Source: Agelas oroides
Taxonomy: Eukaryota; Porifera; Demospongiae; Agelasida; Agelasidae
Assembly: GCA_949130485.1 (NCBI GenBank)
Contig: OX422183.1
Span: 29,369,316-29,433,315, forward strand
Direction of reading: 5' to 3'
DNA: 64,000 nucleotides
The notes beneath the pieces were generated by a model. That model saw only the letters and a list, made by a program, of their open reading frames with translations. It made no database searches and had not been told where the DNA came from. Position 1 is the stretch's first letter. Each line of letters starts with the position of its first letter. This document shows, in pieces, positions 1-12,117 of the stretch. The translations under genes and the position numbers were made by a program.

Positions 1-520
1 ATAAATGGCATGCCAATCACTCCAGCTTGTTGAATTCCCTGAACTGGCAGCCCCTTGAGATCCGCAGTAGGTTAATTAAACTTAAGGTCTGCTATAATAT
101 ACTTAATAATTATTCTTGTATACCCTCTTCTGTTTTTACCCCACACCCTTATTCTGGTTTACGTCATTTTCATGACAGAATGCTCCTCAGACCAAAATAC
201 CAAGACCTACTCACACAGATTCTCTTTTTTTATTGATATTGTACCTATTTTGGAATTCTTTACCCGCTGATGTAATTAGAAGTCTCTCACCCAGGTCTTT
301 CAAGACCAAAATTTCTTGCTTTGTACTCCTAACATTACCATTCCTTTCTTTTCTCTTCCTGTATTGTATTGTATCTCTACTTTTGTGTCTCTCTGTATAC
401 TTGTCCTCTACTATTACTTACTTCTCCTGTTACCTATTTGTTGTATCACCTGGAACGACACTTGTTATTAGCTTTAGTAGCTACCATGTCTGACCGGTTG
501 CATTACCATGCATAAACATT
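1..520 (+). mobile_element. 3' end of a non-LTR retrotransposon (LINE), frameshifted
   Basis: Frame 3 from the first base encodes a stretch with LLNSLNWQPLEIRSRLIKLK, followed after a frameshift near 228-236 (in a T run) by FWNSLPADVIRSLSPRSFKT. This is the typical C-terminal tail of LINE reverse-transcriptase ORF2 proteins (L.WP.L..RR...L, then WNSLP..V..). The reverse transcriptase core would lie left of the window. A non-coding tail with TGTAT repeats follows to about 520. The frame break indicates an inactive copy. The clade (CR1, L2 or jockey-like) cannot be settled from this piece. Confidence 0.72.
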
Positions 521-541
521 TTTAAAGAAAATAAATAGGTT

Positions 542-558
542 GGGGGGGGGGGGGGGGG
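542..558. repeat. poly-G run (17 bases)
   Basis: Seventeen consecutive G bases directly after the LINE tail. The length may be unreliable in any assembly. Confidence 0.9.
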
Positions 559-725
559 CAACAGGGGCAGTTTAAAAAAAAAATGTATACGTACCTGATA
601 GAGACCAAAGCAGTTCACTTTTCTGCATTTCCAGCTCTTTTCTATTTAACACTGGTATTTGTCCAGAGGAGGTTGGAAGCTAGTAATTAGCGACTTATGC
701 GATCGCGCGCACGAGGTAGCTATGT

Positions 726-1071
726 GAATGACGTAATCACACGGACTGCCATAGAGGCCCATAGTAAAGGTGAAAACGATTTACACAAACAGCTCTTGTT
801 TGTTTGGAACAAAACTCGCTCAGTGGATACTGTCAGGTGAGCTCTAGATCGACCGCTATGGCATTTTATGACGCGCAAAATTTTCCGCGGGGATTCCCAA
901 GGAAACACTCAAATGCTTCGCGTATAAGGAAGAGCTATAGCGGTCGATCTAGAGCTCACCTGGCAGCATCTACTGAGTGAGTTTCGTCCCAAACAAATGA
1001 TAGCTGTTTGTGTGAATCGATTTCACCTTTCACTATGGGCCTCTATGGCAGCCTGTATGATTACGTCATTC
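726..1071. mobile_element. palindromic MITE-like element
   Basis: Arms 726-859 and 937-1071 are inverted copies with scattered mismatches, separated by about 77 bases. The outer ends read GAATGACGTAATCA and TGATTACGTCATTC. No open frame spans it and no clear target-site duplication is visible. Confidence 0.75.
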
Positions 1072-1165
1072 CTCCTGGATATTGTCCACCATTTTGATAC
1101 GGTCAACCACTTGGATACGGTGGAGACCGGGCATATGCGGACTCCAAGCACGTGTTCGCCTTCAC

Positions 1166-1224
1166 CAGCCTCCTCGTTCCCAGGATTGCGAAAAGCTGGG
1201 CGGGGGCCTGGGAACGAGGCTATA
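1166..1224. mobile_element. short MITE, TAGCCTCGTTCCCAGG family, degenerate left end
   Basis: CTCGTTCCCAGG at 1172-1183 faces GGCCTGGGAACGAGGCTA on the right. The left end carries an extra three bases. Flanks CGCCTTCAC (1157-1165) and CGCATTCAC (1225-1233) match at 8 of 9 positions, consistent with the 9-bp duplications of the other copies. Confidence 0.6.
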
Positions 1225-1324
1225 CGCATTCACGAGACTACCACAGGTGAGTGAAATATGTCATAAAACCCGAACGCTCCTACGCGCATATGATGCAGGA
1301 TTTTAGGACAAGCAATCAGTGCAA

Positions 1325-1526
1325 CATATTTTGTGAACGTTTACGTGAACACATAACGTTATCGCACTCCAGTACATATTTTGTGAACGTTTACGTGAAC
1401 ACATAACGTTATCGCACTCCAGTACATATTTTGTGAACGTTTACGTGAACCGTGACATAACGTTACCGCACTCCAGTACATATTTTGTGAACGTTTACGT
1501 GACCACATAACGTTATCGCACTCCAG
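1325..1526. repeat. 50-bp tandem repeat, four copies
   Basis: Units start at 1325, 1375, 1425 and 1478, each opening CATATTTTGTGAACGTTTAC. The third unit is 53 bases long because of a small insertion. Confidence 0.93.
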
Positions 1527-1780
1527 AATAAAAAGGTTCAACGGTTATTGCTACTGACCAGAGCAAGTATGCACATTACAATAATACAGAAGTGAGTGAG
1601 AAACAATAAAAGACTTGATAATGATTTGTTGAATACAAAAATACTGGACTGCGCACATGCAGAGTATGCATGCACATGTCAAGCCACACCCCTTCACTGA
1701 ACTTCAGTCTACAGTCGGCAGTTGCTAACTTCGTATCAGTTTGCCTTGGAGGGTTCACAGAGAGAAACTATACTCATGCT

Positions 1781-1864
1781 TAGCCTCGTTCCCAGGCCGT
1801 TCCCGGCTCCAGTTTTGATCGCTTGCAGTATAAAAACGGAGGGGAAGGCCTGGGAACGAGGCTA
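1781..1864. mobile_element. 84-bp MITE with perfect 9-bp target duplication
   Basis: Terminal inverted repeats TAGCCTCGTTCCCAGGCC and GGCCTGGGAACGAGGCTA. The flanks at 1772-1780 and 1865-1873 are both ACTCATGCT, an exact 9-bp target-site duplication. The element is non-coding. A 9-bp duplication fits Mutator-like elements among known superfamilies, but no transposase of this family is visible here. Confidence 0.88.
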
Positions 1865-2159
1865 ACTCATGCTAACTGGTACACTAAAGTTGGACCCGGC
1901 TCTGAAAGCCTAACTGATGCAACGCTGTTGTGGGCTAAGAATTCTTCTTGGCAAAACTTTTATGTAGGATGCCGCCGATCTGTCCACTACTGTTTACCTG
2001 GGTAAGTGGTAATTGTCGAGGACCTTAACAGAACAAGGGTACTAACCTTAGAACACAGGCGAGTAGTGTAGGCTTTGATAGGCAGTTATGTAGCTTGATT
2101 GATGAATTAATGTTATACTGTTGTCCTAAAAGCTTGACGACTTACCTCGATATATTCCC

Positions 2160-2455
2160 TTGATGTGAACACATTTGCTTCATTTCAACATAATTATTTG
2201 CTTCATGTGAACATATTTCCTTCATGTTAACACATTTGCTTCATGTGAACATATTTGCTTCATGTGAACATATTATTCCCTTCATGTGAACATATTCCCT
2301 TCATGTGAACATATTTGCTTCATGTGAACATATTTGCTTCATGTGAACAATCATATTCCCTTCATGTGAACATATTTGCTTCATGTGAACGTTCATGTGA
2401 ACATATTTGCTTCATGTGAACATATTTCCTTCATGTGAACATGTTTTCTTCATGT
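2160..2455. repeat. short-period tandem repeat, about 18-20 bp
   Basis: Repeated units of the form TTCATGTGAACATATTTGC with small indels, about 14 copies. No coding potential. Confidence 0.9.
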
Positions 2456-2459
2456 TAAG

Positions 2460-3815
2460 ATGTTTTAGGTTCATGAACATCTCATAGCTTTCTGAACAAG
2501 ATCTATTAACATGTTCTGGCCATGTATTTCAGGTTATTAATGTGTACCCTCTTCTCTGGCATGCAAACACCTCCTGCATGATGCACAAATTGATGAACAC
2601 TCTGCAGTATGCTTGAACCAGAACATTGTTCATCATGTATACTGCAGAAAACGTCTCCTAAAATCGTGCATGCATGGTATCAGCCTAGCAGCCAGGCATG
2701 TCACCCTGTGGCCACCATGTGCATGTCACCCACTCGGTCCCAACCATGGCGCTTTTACAGCCAAGCCTAGCAGCCATCAGAGGAGGTTGGACATGGTTGA
2801 CTTTTGCTAATTAAATTGATCTTGGATATTGCAAGGTGGAAAGCTTTTTAGCTTTTTCTATGACTGGCCCTAGCCTTGAATCTTGATTTGAAAACTGGGG
2901 CCCATCTCAGTAAAAAGTCGAGAGATCTATAGTCTGTTGAGATATGAAAAATCAATTAGTGTGACCTCAGCCATTTTAATTAGTAAAGTTCAACCGTGTC
3001 CGACCTCCTCTGAGCAGCCACCATGTGCATGTCACCCTGCAGCCACCATGTGCATGTGCATGTCACCCTGCGGGTTGATGCCACCCACCTCGTCCTGTCC
3101 CACCCTTTCTCCTGACGCAGAACCTGAGCATAAGCGCGCAGAGACTATCTTTTCTGCGCAGTGTGCAGTATGATGTAACCAAAAGTGCACTATAGGGTTT
3201 AAAGGTTAATCTCCAAGTTTTGATGACATTGAGCCATAGGCTAATGACCCTTACAACACCAGACGAAAGCTGAAGTTATCTAGTAAGTAAACCTGGTTAG
3301 TAAGGAAACAATTGCAGAAAAATGCCAGCAATAAACAGAAAAAAACTTTATACTAAGGATAAATGAGGAGTTACAACTGGGGGAGGATATAAGGTCGTAC
3401 GTGTAGTTTAATGGGCTGGCTGCATATTGACATTAATCCACTCAGCTTTATGGCATGCAAGGAGCTGAGTGATTCAGGGTGATGTGATCGAGTAAAGGCA
3501 GTCAGTTACGAGAGATGTTTGGGACAGCCGCCGTATGAGAGCTAGCAGTTGTGAAGGCGAGAATACATACCATGGTCTTGTGAAGTTGAGTGCTGTGATC
3601 TGTGTAATTTATGCACTGGTGAAACTTTAGCTAGACATGGCACCCTTCCACTTGCTCAGGCTCACCCCACAATATGCTTTAACCCTAGGACCAATTTTTG
3701 CGTGACAGCAGTCGTGATTTATATACTGACTACTTATATGCTTACTAAGCATATAAGTATAGTCAATATATCAGTGGAGAAGGTATGGATACTTATGTGC
3801 ATAGTTCACACACAG
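2460..3815. other. no gene recognised
   Basis: Contains short repeats of GCCACCATGTGCATGTCACCC at about 2711-2740 and 3015-3070 and a 60-base hairpin at 3716-3775. Otherwise I see only short, unsupported open frames. Confidence 0.6.
3716..3775. repeat. AT-rich hairpin
   Basis: Inverted arms containing CTGACTACTTATATGCTTA and its near complement around a very short loop; likely a small relic palindrome. Confidence 0.6.
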
Positions 3816-3826
3816 TGCACAGAGCT

Positions 3827-4126
3827 TAGCCTGATTCCCAAGCCTTTGTCACCTCCAGTATAGGTATACGCAAATACAGAGGAGGAAGGCCTGGGAAATC
3901 TCGTCGCATGCAGTGATGTCAGGAGAATCAGGTAGACAGAAGGTAGACACATGGAGTCACTGTCTGATTGTAATAATTCATTGATCTGTCCACACAACAA
4001 GCAAGATTGATGCTACCTTCTAACTGAAACCCCTGACATCACTGTATGTGATGAAATCATGCAGGCTTTCTCCATCTTTATTTGCGTACTGGAAATGACC
4101 AAATCCTGGAAACAGGAATGAGGCTA
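3827..4126. mobile_element. 300-bp MITE, same end family, perfect 9-bp target duplication
   Basis: The left end TAGCCTGATTCCCAAGCC and right end GGAATGAGGCTA are diverged inverted repeats, with further arm similarity inside (TACGCAAATA and CAGTGATGTCAGG recur in inverse order). The flanks 3818-3826 and 4127-4135 are both CACAGAGCT. This looks like a long-armed, older relative of the 84-bp and 114-bp copies. It has no coding capacity. Confidence 0.82.
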
Positions 4127-4293
4127 CACAGAGCTCACTCCTGTTGTGCAGTGGGCTTGCCATGTATTTTAATAGATCATCTTATATACGTCTTTTCTAC
4201 CCAAGAGAACCCACATGTTTATGCGTCCAAAATTAACTAGCATATGCATCCTGTATGAAGGTTGCTGTGCGATGTTACATTCATTTCCCCCAT

Positions 4294-4800
4294 ACATGCA
4301 GAGCAGCCAGAAATACATCTCTTCTCCATCACTCAATACTGACTACTTAATACCATACTGATACCATGCTTACTTGTTCTCTTTTCCCTTGATGTGCACA
4401 TACACAATAATACGTTGATTAGCTGGTTAGGGTTTGACTACTGGTGGACCGCCCTGGCCTTTGATTGCCGTTAGGAATGTTCAAACATTCAATTTGAATT
4501 TTAAGCTCAATTTCAACATACAGTGTAAAGATTTCAACCAAGTTGGACCCTTTGATGCGTAGATAGATTGCAGTGCACGCCATCTAGCTCACAAATTCAC
4601 AGCTGTGTACAGTGATTACGTTTGCATCAAATACAGATGGAAAATATTTTTTGGTTGAGAACAGAAACTTAGCTACTTATGAAAGTTGCTCCACAAAGCT
4701 GCCAGAAATACGTCTCTTCTCCATCACTAATTACTGACTACTTATTATCATACTGATACCATGCTTACGTACTTGTTCTCTTTTCTCTTGATGTGCTGTA
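4294..4800. repeat. dispersed direct repeat, two copies about 100 bp each
   Basis: Copies at about 4294-4397 and 4693-4798 share GAAATAC(A/G)TCTCTTCTCCATC and the following 70 bases. A third, poorer match lies at about 35745-35790. Confidence 0.7.
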
Positions 4801-5012
4801 TAGTATCTCTCTGATGCATACTTGTATTTCGCAAAGTTAAATTTTGTAAACACACCCAAAAGTGGTCCCTGGACCGATTTTGTCTGCCAAAATTTGTCCC
4901 CCCGGACCACTTTTGGTTGCCAAAAATGGTCCCCTCTTACCAAATGTGTCGTGTGTGGCAATGGCAGGGATCGAGTCTAAGACTGATTATTATTGCGATG
5001 CAGAGAGTTTAC

Positions 5013-6028
5013 TTAAGGTGGCAGGGAACCCTGTGTTTTCAAGGTCAACAAACCTGGAATCCAAGCTGACAGACTTCTTTGTCTTGTTAAAATTGTAGCG
5101 AATAGTCCGTTTTGGGAGTCTTCATCCGTTCACTGTCCGTAAAATTGGGGATTTTCCCCATTTCCTGTCGGCATTGACATCCAATAATCAGTTTATAATT
5201 AAGTTAGTTAAGATGTGGCCTGGCGGAACCCCTCATGTGGTGGTCGGAACTTTGAAGATAAGCTTAGATCGACTTATAAAAAAAAAAAAAGAAAAAAAAA
5301 AAAGAAGGAGTTTAGTAGAGTGCTGTGAGTGTCAGTAGCTGTGAGTAGTGCGTAGTGCCTGCTTGTGAAAGCAAGCTTGTGTCTACAAGCAGCAGAAAGG
5401 CCACAGTGGCCAAGACTGTACTCATTGGTCAGGCCCAGGTCTTGCGATCGTATGCCAAGCCTAGTAGGTGATCGTGGCCCGGTGCTTCGAGTGCTGGGCT
5501 GGGCTTTAACTAGAATGCGCAATATATCGTTGGTACTACGTTGCCATTGACAGGAAAGCTGAACGGTGTTTGTGTGTGGAACAGAGCCGTGAGTTGTTTA
5601 GCGACATAAGGGGGAGAGGTGGGGCTAGTAATGCTTGCTTGCACTCGTGAATGAGCCCCTCCCGTAGACAAGCTGTGAATTTTTTGAAATGTGCATTCAT
5701 TTTGGTGCAGTCAAAGTTGTCCATTCCAAGAGTAGTGACAAACATGAGTCTAGCCTGACTTTGGGAGTAGCTCTGAACAAAGCTGGCACAGAATGATTTG
5801 AGATACATTGGTAGTTAGGACGCTACCTACAGTGAGCATGTAGATGAGTGGCAATTTTGGCTCATGAATATATTAATAAGCTACTAAAACCCATTTTTAA
5901 AATTAGGCAACGCAAGATTGCCCTAAACCAAACCCTAACCCTGAAACTAGGAGCAACACTGCTCCTGACTGTAACCCAGGTTTATGTTTTCGTTAACCTC
6001 CGCCGGGTGACTTCCCCTGCCACGTTAA
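5013..6028 (+). mobile_element. TTAA-flanked non-autonomous DNA transposon, copy A
   Basis: Bounded by TTAA (5013-5016 and 6025-6028), opening GGTGGCAGGG and closing CCCCTGCCACG. A second copy lies in opposite orientation at 9088-10118. TTAA duplication is typical of piggyBac and Kolobok. There is no transposase; a reading frame of about 85 codons (complement of 5536-5808) is preserved in both copies. Confidence 0.85.
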
Positions 6029-6064
6029 AATAGAACAGGAAAATTAAACTATTAATAACTCATG

Positions 6065-7105
6065 CTACATCTCTCTCCTTGGAGAGAACCTGTCCAGTGG
6101 CCTAACCAGGGTTCCAGTCTGAGATCGAGTTACGATTCGATTCTGCATTGACATAGGATCTGATATCTCAGGTTCGGTCTTCTCAGATTCGGGATCTGGG
6201 ACCACTTGAAGGTGTGACCAATTTCTCCGTAGTCTCCCTGCCGAAGTATCCACTAGGTATTGTTAGCATGAGCAACAACTCTTCCCTTCTGTGTCCTCTG
6301 GAATATTGGGCATCTCACTTGTCCGGTAATGACGGCATAATCTCTCTTCTGCTTCTTCTTGAAGTCCCTATCCTTCTCACGGAATTCTGTACTGAGATGG
6401 AACCTCGAACCTTCCAGTATGGAGTGATGCTGATGTCTAAAGTACGTTTCTCAGGCCAACTGGATTGACAGTATTCAATGACTTTTGTGCAAATAGAGTC
6501 CTCCGCTTGGGCTCTTCGATAAATTTCCAGTTGCCGTGACATTGCAGGTAGTGACTGAATAACACCGTCCACAAAGGCTTCAACCTCTGCCGGAAATTCG
6601 GTGGTTTCCTCCTCCTCTGTATCTAATGAAGCTCGGGACAGCATGTCTGCTGTGTATAATAGCTTGGACTGTGTAATCAAATCTGGCCATACATAGCCTG
6701 AATCGAAGGATGCGGGGAGGCAGGTCATCCAAATGTTTCGAGTTGAGCGGGCTTGTGGTCAGATTCTATCAGGAAAGTTCGGCCCTGGACATAGTTGGAA
6801 AACAGCTCACAGGCCTAAGTTGCTGCCAACGCCTCCTTTTCTATTTGGGCATATCTTTTCTCTGTTTCTGTCATAGCCCTAGAAGTGTATGCCACTAGGC
6901 TGAGTCTGACTGTTGAAGAAGAACGGCCCCAAGGCCGTGAGAAAAAGCATCTGCGGACACTTTTGTGGGAGCTTCTGGATTGTACAAACGCAACACTGCA
7001 GGTCGTGTTAGTTCCTGCTCGATGTCCATGAAGGATTTCTCCTAGGGTGGGCCCCAGCTCCAAACCTGTTTTGTGCTTATCAGTTCCCAAAGGGGTTGAT
7101 ACAAA
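6065..7105 (-). pseudogene. pol: Ty3/gypsy retrotransposon pol remnant
   Basis: On the minus strand, from 7105 downward, the frames encode the end of reverse transcriptase (ELISTKQVWSWG), an in-frame stop, then RNase H (KVSADAFSHGLGAVLLQQ, then TSRAMTETEKRYAQIEKEA after a frameshift). A segment near 6310-6728 matches the usual linker and integrase N-terminal region (AEDSICTKVIEYCQ, ITPYWKVRGSISVQN). The last piece, 6065-6253, ends RIVTRSQTGTLVRPLDRFSP, resembling the integrase C-terminal tail. The integrase catalytic core between the last two pieces is missing, so the copy is internally deleted as well as frameshifted and truncated at its 5' side. TTAA copy A lies 37 bases beyond its end. Confidence 0.85.
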
Positions 7106-8944
7106 CTGTCACACCCATTTGTCTACCTACCAATATCTCATATCACCGTGCACAGGCAGTGTGAGATGGTGAAACAATGTGCAAAGTTAAGTGTAGGTGC
7201 CAGAAAGAGCTGAAATCTGGAGTCCAAAGTTCAGAAGATGACCCTATATGCAGTCATACTCATGGTCAAAGGTGAAACTATGTTACTTATAAAACAACCA
7301 TTAGGTGAAACTACATACATCTACCATGCATGCACAGGTAGTAGTTTACATGTATGTGGTAGACCTCAAAGAAACAGTGAGGTTACTTGTAGATGACCAT
7401 ATATGGTAATCTGATGCAAGATACCCACGACTTGTGCTTCATTGTAGATAGCTGACTATAGCTACCGAGCACTTGTATTGTCATCATTCTGGTAAGTTAC
7501 CAACCTGACTGTTTCAAGAGTAAGTGGGATGATGAATGGAGATGGCATACACATGGCTTTATCATATCAATGGGCATTTTTCCAAACAAAGATCTTTTAA
7601 CAGTGCATTGATGGACATCTGAGATTGGGCTATTCCATTTAATGTTCACACACCCTCCATGGATTCTAAATTCTGTCTGTCACTGGGTAGTCCTTCAATG
7701 GCTAAAACAGTGACTTCTTGGGGATTGCTGGCTGCTTGTGTATGCATCCATCACAGGATAGGAAATGAGAAAATAATGATTGCACAAGGTTATTGTCACA
7801 GGTTTTGAGTCTGTCAAGCTGGACTACAACATTTTTGTCCACATTCACAAGAGTAGGCTATGTACCTATGTGATTATAGGATAATGGCTCAATGTGAGAG
7901 ACACAGGGGTCAACATGGTTTAGTGAAACAAGGTATATCTCCTGAAGAGCTTGAAGATTGGGTAGACAGACACCTATGTAAGCTTCAGATTGATGTCAAG
8001 CAACTACGAATTTAAAGCAGAAATATTTAAAGTGTGCCATGAAACATCTGTCCATTAAGGCCACTAAAAAGTACCCAACAAAACTCAACAGACAAAGAAG
8101 AAGTGGCTGATGCTGAATGTATTCGTCCCTAAAAGAAATATGTTGTTCAGCAATCAAAATTGACGAACATACATCAGGAAGGCAAGGGGTCACCAAGTTC
8201 AGTAATGAACTTCCTAAGTCATACCATGAAAGTCAGAATGTGCTACTCAAGCTCGAAAATATATAATTGGGAAGATATAAACCAAACAACAGAGGAGGTC
8301 GATGGGTAGATACGACAAAAGATCGTGAACTAACAACTAAAGAGTTTTGTATACTCATTGATTCTTTAACTGAAGTGTGGAAGGTTAAAGTTGATAAACA
8401 TAGGCGAGCAGTTGAGGAGACTTCCTTGGAATGTGCACAACATGACAAATGAATTATAAGACCAATCATGCATGCAGTTGTAAAAACATGTAGACATCGA
8501 ATATTACTGCAACACATCAGAGAGAATGATTTATGCACAGAAGACGGCTGGAAGGATTGGCGAAAGCATACACTTGTTATTGTTGCATTTGCAGCATATG
8601 CAACCATTTTGGATATCTACTACCACAAGCGTTTGATGTTTGTGGACATTGCAAATACATGATTTGGTGATAATTACCGGTATGACTTTAATAATGTGAT
8701 TCACATACATGCATTATGAATGCAATTCACTAACTGCCCTAATTACATGTACATGCACATGTAAAATTATTGTGGATGGGTTTTGAGTAGAGCTGGGAAT
8801 GGATTGATACTCTGAAAGTGCTGGTAATTATCACGAGCTCAAATTGATTACAAATCGGCTGTAGTAATTAGTCCTACTACATGTAAGTTAAAAGAAACTG
8901 TTCCCATTTGATGATGAACAAGGCCTCCCACTACCATTGATTAG
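7106..8944 (+). other. no recognised gene; broken open frames
   Basis: Short plus-strand frames at 7885-8013 (43 codons from ATG), 8267-8452 and 8468-8662 read like fragments of one decayed coding sequence because they are lysine/glutamate-rich, end to end and separated by stops. No family is recognised and no consistent exon structure was found. Confidence 0.35.
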
Positions 8945-9087
8945 TCATCACATCTGCTGAATTTAACATACTCTTAACACTAACACTGAATACCAAGTTG
9001 AAGGTACTAAGCTCCCTTCTTGTCCACCCTCAAGGTGAGGAAAAGTTGTGATATTTTAAAGATTATTTGGTTGCTTCTAAGGAGAGT

Positions 9088-10118
9088 TTAAGGTGGCACG
9101 GTCGTCACTCGGCGGAGGTTAACGAAAACATAAACCTGGGTTACAGTCAGGACCAGGGTTACTCCTAGTTCCAGGATTAGGGTTTGCTTTAGGGCAATCT
9201 TGCTTTGCCTAATTTTAAAAAGGGTTTTAGTAGCTCATTAATATATTCATGAACCCCAAATTGCCACTCGATGGACGCATCTACACGCTCACTGTAGGTA
9301 GCGTCCCAACCACCAATGTATCTCAAAACAATCTATGCCAGCTTTTGTTCAAAGCTACTCTCAAAGTCAGGCTAGACTCATGTTTGTCACTACTCTTGGA
9401 ATGGACAACTTTGACTGCACCAAAATGAATGCACATTTTAAAAAATTCACAGCTTGTCTACAGGAGGGGCTCATTCACGAGTGGAAGCAAGCATTACTAG
9501 CCCCACCTCTCTCCCTTATGTCGCTAAACAACTCACGGCTCTGTTCCACACACAGCCACCGTTCAGCTCCCTTGGCTGTCAGACTGTAGCACCAACGATA
9601 AATTGCGTATTCTAGTTAAAGCCCATCCCAGCACTTGAAGCACCTGGCCACGGTCACCAACTAGGCTAGGCATACGGCCGCGAGACTTGGGCCTACTCAA
9701 CAAACACAGTCTTGGCCACTGTGGCCTTTCTGCTTCTTCTAGACGCAAGCTTGCTTTCACAAGCAGACATTACGCACTACTCACAGCTACTGACACTACA
9801 GCACTCTACTAAACTCCTTCTTTTTTTTCTCTTTTTTTTATTTTTTTATTTTTTTAAGTCGATCTAAGCTTATTTTCAAAGTTCCGACCACCACATGAAG
9901 GGTGCCGCCAGGCCACATCTTAACTAACTTAATTATAAACTGATTATTGGATGGCAATGCCGACAGGAAACGGGGAAAATCCCCAATTTTACGGACCGTG
10001 AACGGTTTGAGACTCTCAAAATGGACTGTGCGCTAAAATTTTAACAAGACAAAGAAGTCTATCAGCTTGGATTCCAGGTTTGTTGACCTTAAAAATCCAG
10101 GGTACTGTGCCACCTTAA
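9088..10118 (-). mobile_element. TTAA-flanked non-autonomous DNA transposon, copy B
   Basis: Inverse-orientation copy of 5013-6028, bounded by TTAA at 9088-9091 and 10115-10118 with GGTGGCAC and GTGCCACC ends. It is inserted in the duplicated gene-2 segment, whose 45-kb counterpart lacks it. The frame at 9335-9589 encodes nearly the same peptide as in copy A. Confidence 0.87.
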
Positions 10119-10569
10119 CTGGCTATGCTCAAGCAAAAACTTTCTATTCTGCATCATCTGTTATTTTAGCAAAATAAAATTTATCTATATAGCTGCACAT
10201 AATTTATTAACCGGAGGTCAAAGGTCAAGAGTACACCTTCCTGTATTCTTGTATTGTGGCTGGAAAACACAAATGTTCCAACTCACTGTTATCTATGTAT
10301 ATGTGTAGCCTAAGCCTTCTTTATTAGTGTGCCTTTGTCTCCAACACTGATACCTCTCAGTTGATAGCAAGTCAACCAACTTCTGCAGTTTTATAAGTTC
10401 AAGCTCCTAACATGCAGTAATGCCTGCAGTAGTGGCAGCAAAGTCAGTGATTGAATTGTCTGAGGAAGCAAACTCAACATCAGAATTGTAAATCACACTA
10501 AGCTTAACCTATTGTCACCGTACATCTATCTGTATTCGTGGTGGACGTTTTTTCTTTGTTGTTAATCAG

Positions 10570-10665
10570 AACCTGTACAAGGCAGCTGAAATGAGCCAGA
10601 TTAGCAGTTATTATTTTGTTGTTGTTGAGAGTGGAGCTGGTGTCAACATCAAAAATGCTAAGAAG
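10570..10665 (+). pseudogene. orphan ankyrin-repeat exon
   Basis: Between TTAATCAG and GTGAGT sits one open phase-0 exon of 32 codons: NLYKAAEMSQISSYYF followed by GAGVNIKNAKK. It is the duplicate of the first ankyrin exon of receptor gene 2 (45681-45773). No neighbouring ankyrin exon follows, so it is probably a non-functional duplicate. Confidence 0.8.
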
Positions 10666-10967
10666 GTGAGTATATACAACTATTGATTTGATAAGTTCAC
10701 TTAGCCCACTTTCCACCTGAGAAAGGGCTCTCTATTCCTACATATATAATTACACATTCACTGCTCATTCCCCAGCTCCAAAGTGGGTATCAAATCTCAG
10801 GCAACTCACTATTTACTTACCTGTGTAGCTGGAAAACGCTCATGCCGATTGATCTCATGAGACTGCCATCCTTCAACCTCCTTCTAGAACTAGCTATACC
10901 CTCAAAATCTTTAACAGTGCCTAGCATAGGGGCAAGGGGGGTAACTGCCCCCCCCAGAGAACTTGAG

Positions 10968-12117
10968 TTAATGGCCGATTTGCACTATAGGATCACGTGA
11001 TACAGCTGGGGGTCAGGCCCGCGGAATCGCCATTGAAAACGTATGGTGAGTGCTGACAGCGCGGCATAAAGTCAGCTGCCGTTCGTGATCGAGAAGATAG
11101 ATGGAAAACATACTTTATGTGGCTGTTCTAGGGTGGATTACCTTGACTGTGAACATTATATGAACCAATCTTGGGATGCCAGCGGACTCAGGTGAGCCAA
11201 AAAGCCGTGAAAGCCTGGCTGCTAGCCTTTCTGTACACGTTATTAATGGGCGGGTGCAGAGAGATGAAGCCAGTTTCAGCTGCTGTACAAACAGCTTTTC
11301 AAATCTAGCTAGTTACTGTTGGCATTAGAGTTCCTGTGTGGAGTCATCTGCAAGAAATATGATTCCCCACTGCGTACTACTTTATAGATGTCATTGTGTC
11401 TATGTAGGTACACTGATTTCCTGATGAAACAGGCTTATCATGAGAGTGGACAGTGGGGGAGCTAACCATCCATGAATGGGGTTGACAAAGACCACACAGA
11501 CCTGAGTTATGATTGGACGTTCCAGCTTCTGTGGACCACTTGGCGCTTTGTAGCATTAATACTTGTATGTACTGTTTCCAAGCACTGTGATACTTGTTCT
11601 AGCCTCTCTTCCTGTGCACAGCTTGACTCTGGTTGTGTATGTGCTTGTAGTTGTGTGGGGATGTGTGTTGTAGGTGTGTGAGTCATTAAAATTTGAGGGT
11701 GGGACTCTGATGGTCATGGTTCCGCGACAGTACTTTCAACTTAGTAACTGTGTGGGTCCTGCTGTGCAGTTGAACCGTGGGAACATCTTCTTCGCTAGCT
11801 GTCGAAGTATAAGTCGCGCAAGTCGGTTTTTATTCGGTCTAGCCGCTGTTCTGAAATCATGGCAGTAGAATTTGCCGTGTTTTTGCCGCTTACGAAGAGC
11901 TTCAACGCATTGGCTATATACTGTAGCAGAGCTTATAGTATCTGCAATAGATAATCTAAAAACGATGACTGGAGGACACACTGTACACGAGCGGCAAGCT
12001 ATTTTATAGACCACGGTAGTCATTTCCCATACATTTTGTACGGAGAACGAGAAGGAGCTGACCCCCAGAGGGGCGTGGCAGTAATCACGTGATCCTATAA
12101 TGCAAATCGGCCATTAA
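10968..12117. mobile_element. TTAA-flanked DNA transposon with 29-bp terminal repeats
   Basis: TTAA at 10968-10971 and 12114-12117. The ends TGGCCGATTTGCACTATAGG and its near-exact complement are followed inward by ATCACGTGAT on both sides. The interior is about 1.1 kb. An open frame of 95 codons on the minus strand (11736-12023) is not recognised. This is a different family from copies A and B. Confidence 0.88.

Larger units (their letters stand above)
8945..10900 (+). repeat. duplicated segment of receptor gene 2 (matches 45250-46045)
   Basis: Intron and exon sequence here matches 45250-46045 in the same orientation, including CTTAACACTAA-CACTGAATACC, GTCTCCAACACTGATACCTC and the first ankyrin exon. 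The match is interrupted by TTAA element B and about 90 further bases. The part at about 10776-10842 is inverted relative to the gene copy. Confidence 0.82.

Noticed and set aside
1325-1526. CRISPR-like array
   Set aside because: Direct tandem units with no spacers, in a eukaryotic context.
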